A DNA stretch of 64,000 nt from Prevotella sp. (GTDB lineage: Bacteria; Bacteroidota; Bacteroidia; Bacteroidales; Bacteroidaceae), in the NCBI GenBank assembly GCA_017623155.1, contig JAGAPR010000001.1, positions 248,001-312,000 of the forward strand, read 5' to 3'. The notes under the pieces were generated by a model that was not told the DNA's origin, did not search any database, and was given only the letters and a program-made list of their open reading frames with translations. Below, in pieces: positions 62,857 through 64,000 of this stretch. Every line of letters begins with the position of its first letter. The stretch's first letter is position 1. Both the position numbers and the translations under genes were made by a program.

Positions 62857-64000
62857 ATGAATAACATAAGAAATTTCTGCATAATAGCCCACATTGACCA
62901 CGGAAAGTCTACTCTTGCCGACCGCATGCTCGAATATACAAAGACCATACAGGTGACAGAAGGGCAGATGCTCGACAACATGGACTTGGAGCGTGAGCGT
63001 GGAATAACGATAAAGAGTCATGCCATACAGATGGAGTATACCCATGAGGGTGAGAATTTTATACTCAACTTGATAGACACTCCGGGGCATGTGGATTTTT
63101 CTTATGAAGTGTCGCGCAGCATAGCGGCATGCGAGGGCGCATTGCTTGTGGTGGATGCCACGCAGGGAGTGCAGGCACAGACAATTTCCAACCTGTATAT
63201 GGCGATAGACCATAATCTGGAGATAATACCGGTAATCAACAAGATTGACATGCCGAGTGCCATGCCCGACGAGGTGGAAGACGAGATAATAGACCTCATC
63301 GGTTGCGACCGTTCGGATATAATCAGAGCCAGCGGCAAGACAGGAGAGGGTGTAGAGGAAATCTTAAATGCCGTGGTGGAGCGTGTGCCGCATCCCGTAG
63401 GCGACACCGAGGCGCCGCTTCAAGCATTGATATTTGACTCGGTGTTCAATTCTTTTCGCGGTATAATAGCCTACTTCAAGATAGAGAACGGTACGATAAA
63501 GCAAGGCGACAAAGTCAAGTTTTTCAATACCGGCATGGAATATGTGGCCGATGAGATAGGCGTGTTGAAGATGGATATGCACCCGAGAAAGCAGTTGGGT
63601 ACAGGCGATGTGGGATACATAATAAGCGGAATAAAGGACAGCAAGGAGGTGAAAGTGGGCGACACGATAACTCATGTGTCCCGTCCCTGCGACAAAGCCA
63701 TCGACGGATTTCAAGAAGTGAAGCCGATGGTGTTTGCCGGAGTATATCCCATCGACCCTTCAGACTATGAGAACCTGCGTGCATCGCTTGAAAAACTGAA
63801 GTTGAACGATGCGTCACTGACGTTCTCGCCGGAGTCTTCTATCGCTCTCGGATTTGGATTCAGATGCGGTTTTCTCGGATTGCTGCACATGGAGATTATT
63901 CAGGAACGGCTCGACCGCGAGTTCAACATGGACGTGATAACCACCGTTCCCAATGTGTCGTACATGTGTTATGACAAGCATGGAGAGGTGAAAGAAGTGC
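62857..64000 (+). CDS. lepA: Elongation factor 4, 3'-truncated by window edge
   Basis: LepA is a translational GTPase that helps stalled or badly placed ribosomes. The frame is open from the ATG at 62857 to the window end, giving 381 codons of about 595. Motifs are the G1 loop [33 protein letters not shown] (switch I), [16 protein letters not shown] (G3), INKIDMPSA (G4), and domain II. The domain III part [20 protein letters not shown] is highly characteristic of LepA and excludes EF-G. The promoter is an exact consensus. Confidence 0.97.
   Translation, partial: MNNIRNFCIIAHIDHGKSTLADRMLEYTKTIQVTEGQMLDNMDLERERGITIKSHAIQMEYTHEGENFILNLIDTPGHVDFSYEVSRSIAACEGALLVVDATQGVQAQTISNLYMAIDHNLEIIPVINKIDMPSAMPDEVEDEIIDLIGCDRSDIIRASGKTGEGVEEILNAVVERVPHPVGDTEAPLQALIFDSVFNSFRGIIAYFKIENGTIKQGDKVKFFNTGMEYVADEIGVLKMDMHPRKQLGTGDVGYIISGIKDSKEVKVGDTITHVSRPCDKAIDGFQEVKPMVFAGVYPIDPSDYENLRASLEKLKLNDASLTFSPESSIALGFGFRCGFLGLLHMEIIQERLDREFNMDVITTVPNVSYMCYDKHGEVKEV

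Overview
The window is a piece of a Bacteroidales chromosome, probably from a gut-type member such as Prevotellaceae, Muribaculaceae or Bacteroidaceae; the family cannot be fixed from these data. Evidence: gene order and content typical of Bacteroidota (atpD-atpC-membrane protein-atpB-E-F-H-A-G, Na+-NQR, type-3 prolyl-tRNA synthetase, a short RpoD-type sigma factor of 287 residues), almost no Shine-Dalgarno sequences, and promoters of the Bacteroidota type (TTTG, 19-20 bases, TAnnTTTG). Nine promoters match that form exactly, including the one in front of the sigma factor gene itself.

Layout. 1-4918: end of nqrF, a repeat-rich gap, a decayed BspA/DUF285-like surface-protein gene, a NhaD-type antiporter and pfkA. 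5031-12573: the complete F-type ATP synthase operon. 12641-19511: a UvrD/PcrA helicase, an IS66-like transposase remnant, the minus-strand group (conserved protein, carboxynorspermidine-synthase-like dehydrogenase, recA), then rhaD. 19588-23759: minus-strand rhaB-rhaA-rhaT, sharing a two-way terminator with rhaD. 24035-26932: rsgA, frr, cysK. 26986-33716: two tandem sensor kinases with periplasmic solute-binding domains plus an AraC-type regulator. 33771-43717: proS, an OmpA-type lipoprotein, mtgA, DUF1294, a DUF4375-like gene with smpB, metH, a HAD phosphatase and a GHL10-like secreted protein. 43722-48085: five tRNA genes around uvrA and tcdA. 48148-57174: a lipoprotein and pepD, a small membrane protein and an OmpH-like lipoprotein, carB, an AlkD-like protein, the RNase P RNA and a YihY protein. 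57219-60258: the sigma factor followed by a secreted protein, an HPr-kinase-like protein, an S24/S26-type peptidase and a PqqD-like protein. 60285-64000: htrA, a repeat-rich gap and the start of lepA.

The most unusual signal is a family of intergenic arrays. Each holds four 19-bp palindromic units separated by exactly 3 bp (period 22 bp, total 85 bp). Five complete arrays (1358, 23932, 37317, 54438 and 62410) and one lone unit (37712) are present. Two sequence types share a GGCCG-like core at unit positions 8-12 but have different palindromic arms. Two arrays sit inside about 400-bp repeats in opposite orientation that flank about 36 kb. Other points of interest: the upstream sensor kinase has Tyr in place of the phospho-accepting His and has lost its G2 box, while its neighbour is intact; MetH lacks the reactivation domain; a RiPP-like gene set lies downstream of the sigma factor; and large inverted repeats lie between rhaA and rhaT and upstream of htrA.

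Everything was read by eye from sequence. Family names rest on motif recognition and not on database searches.
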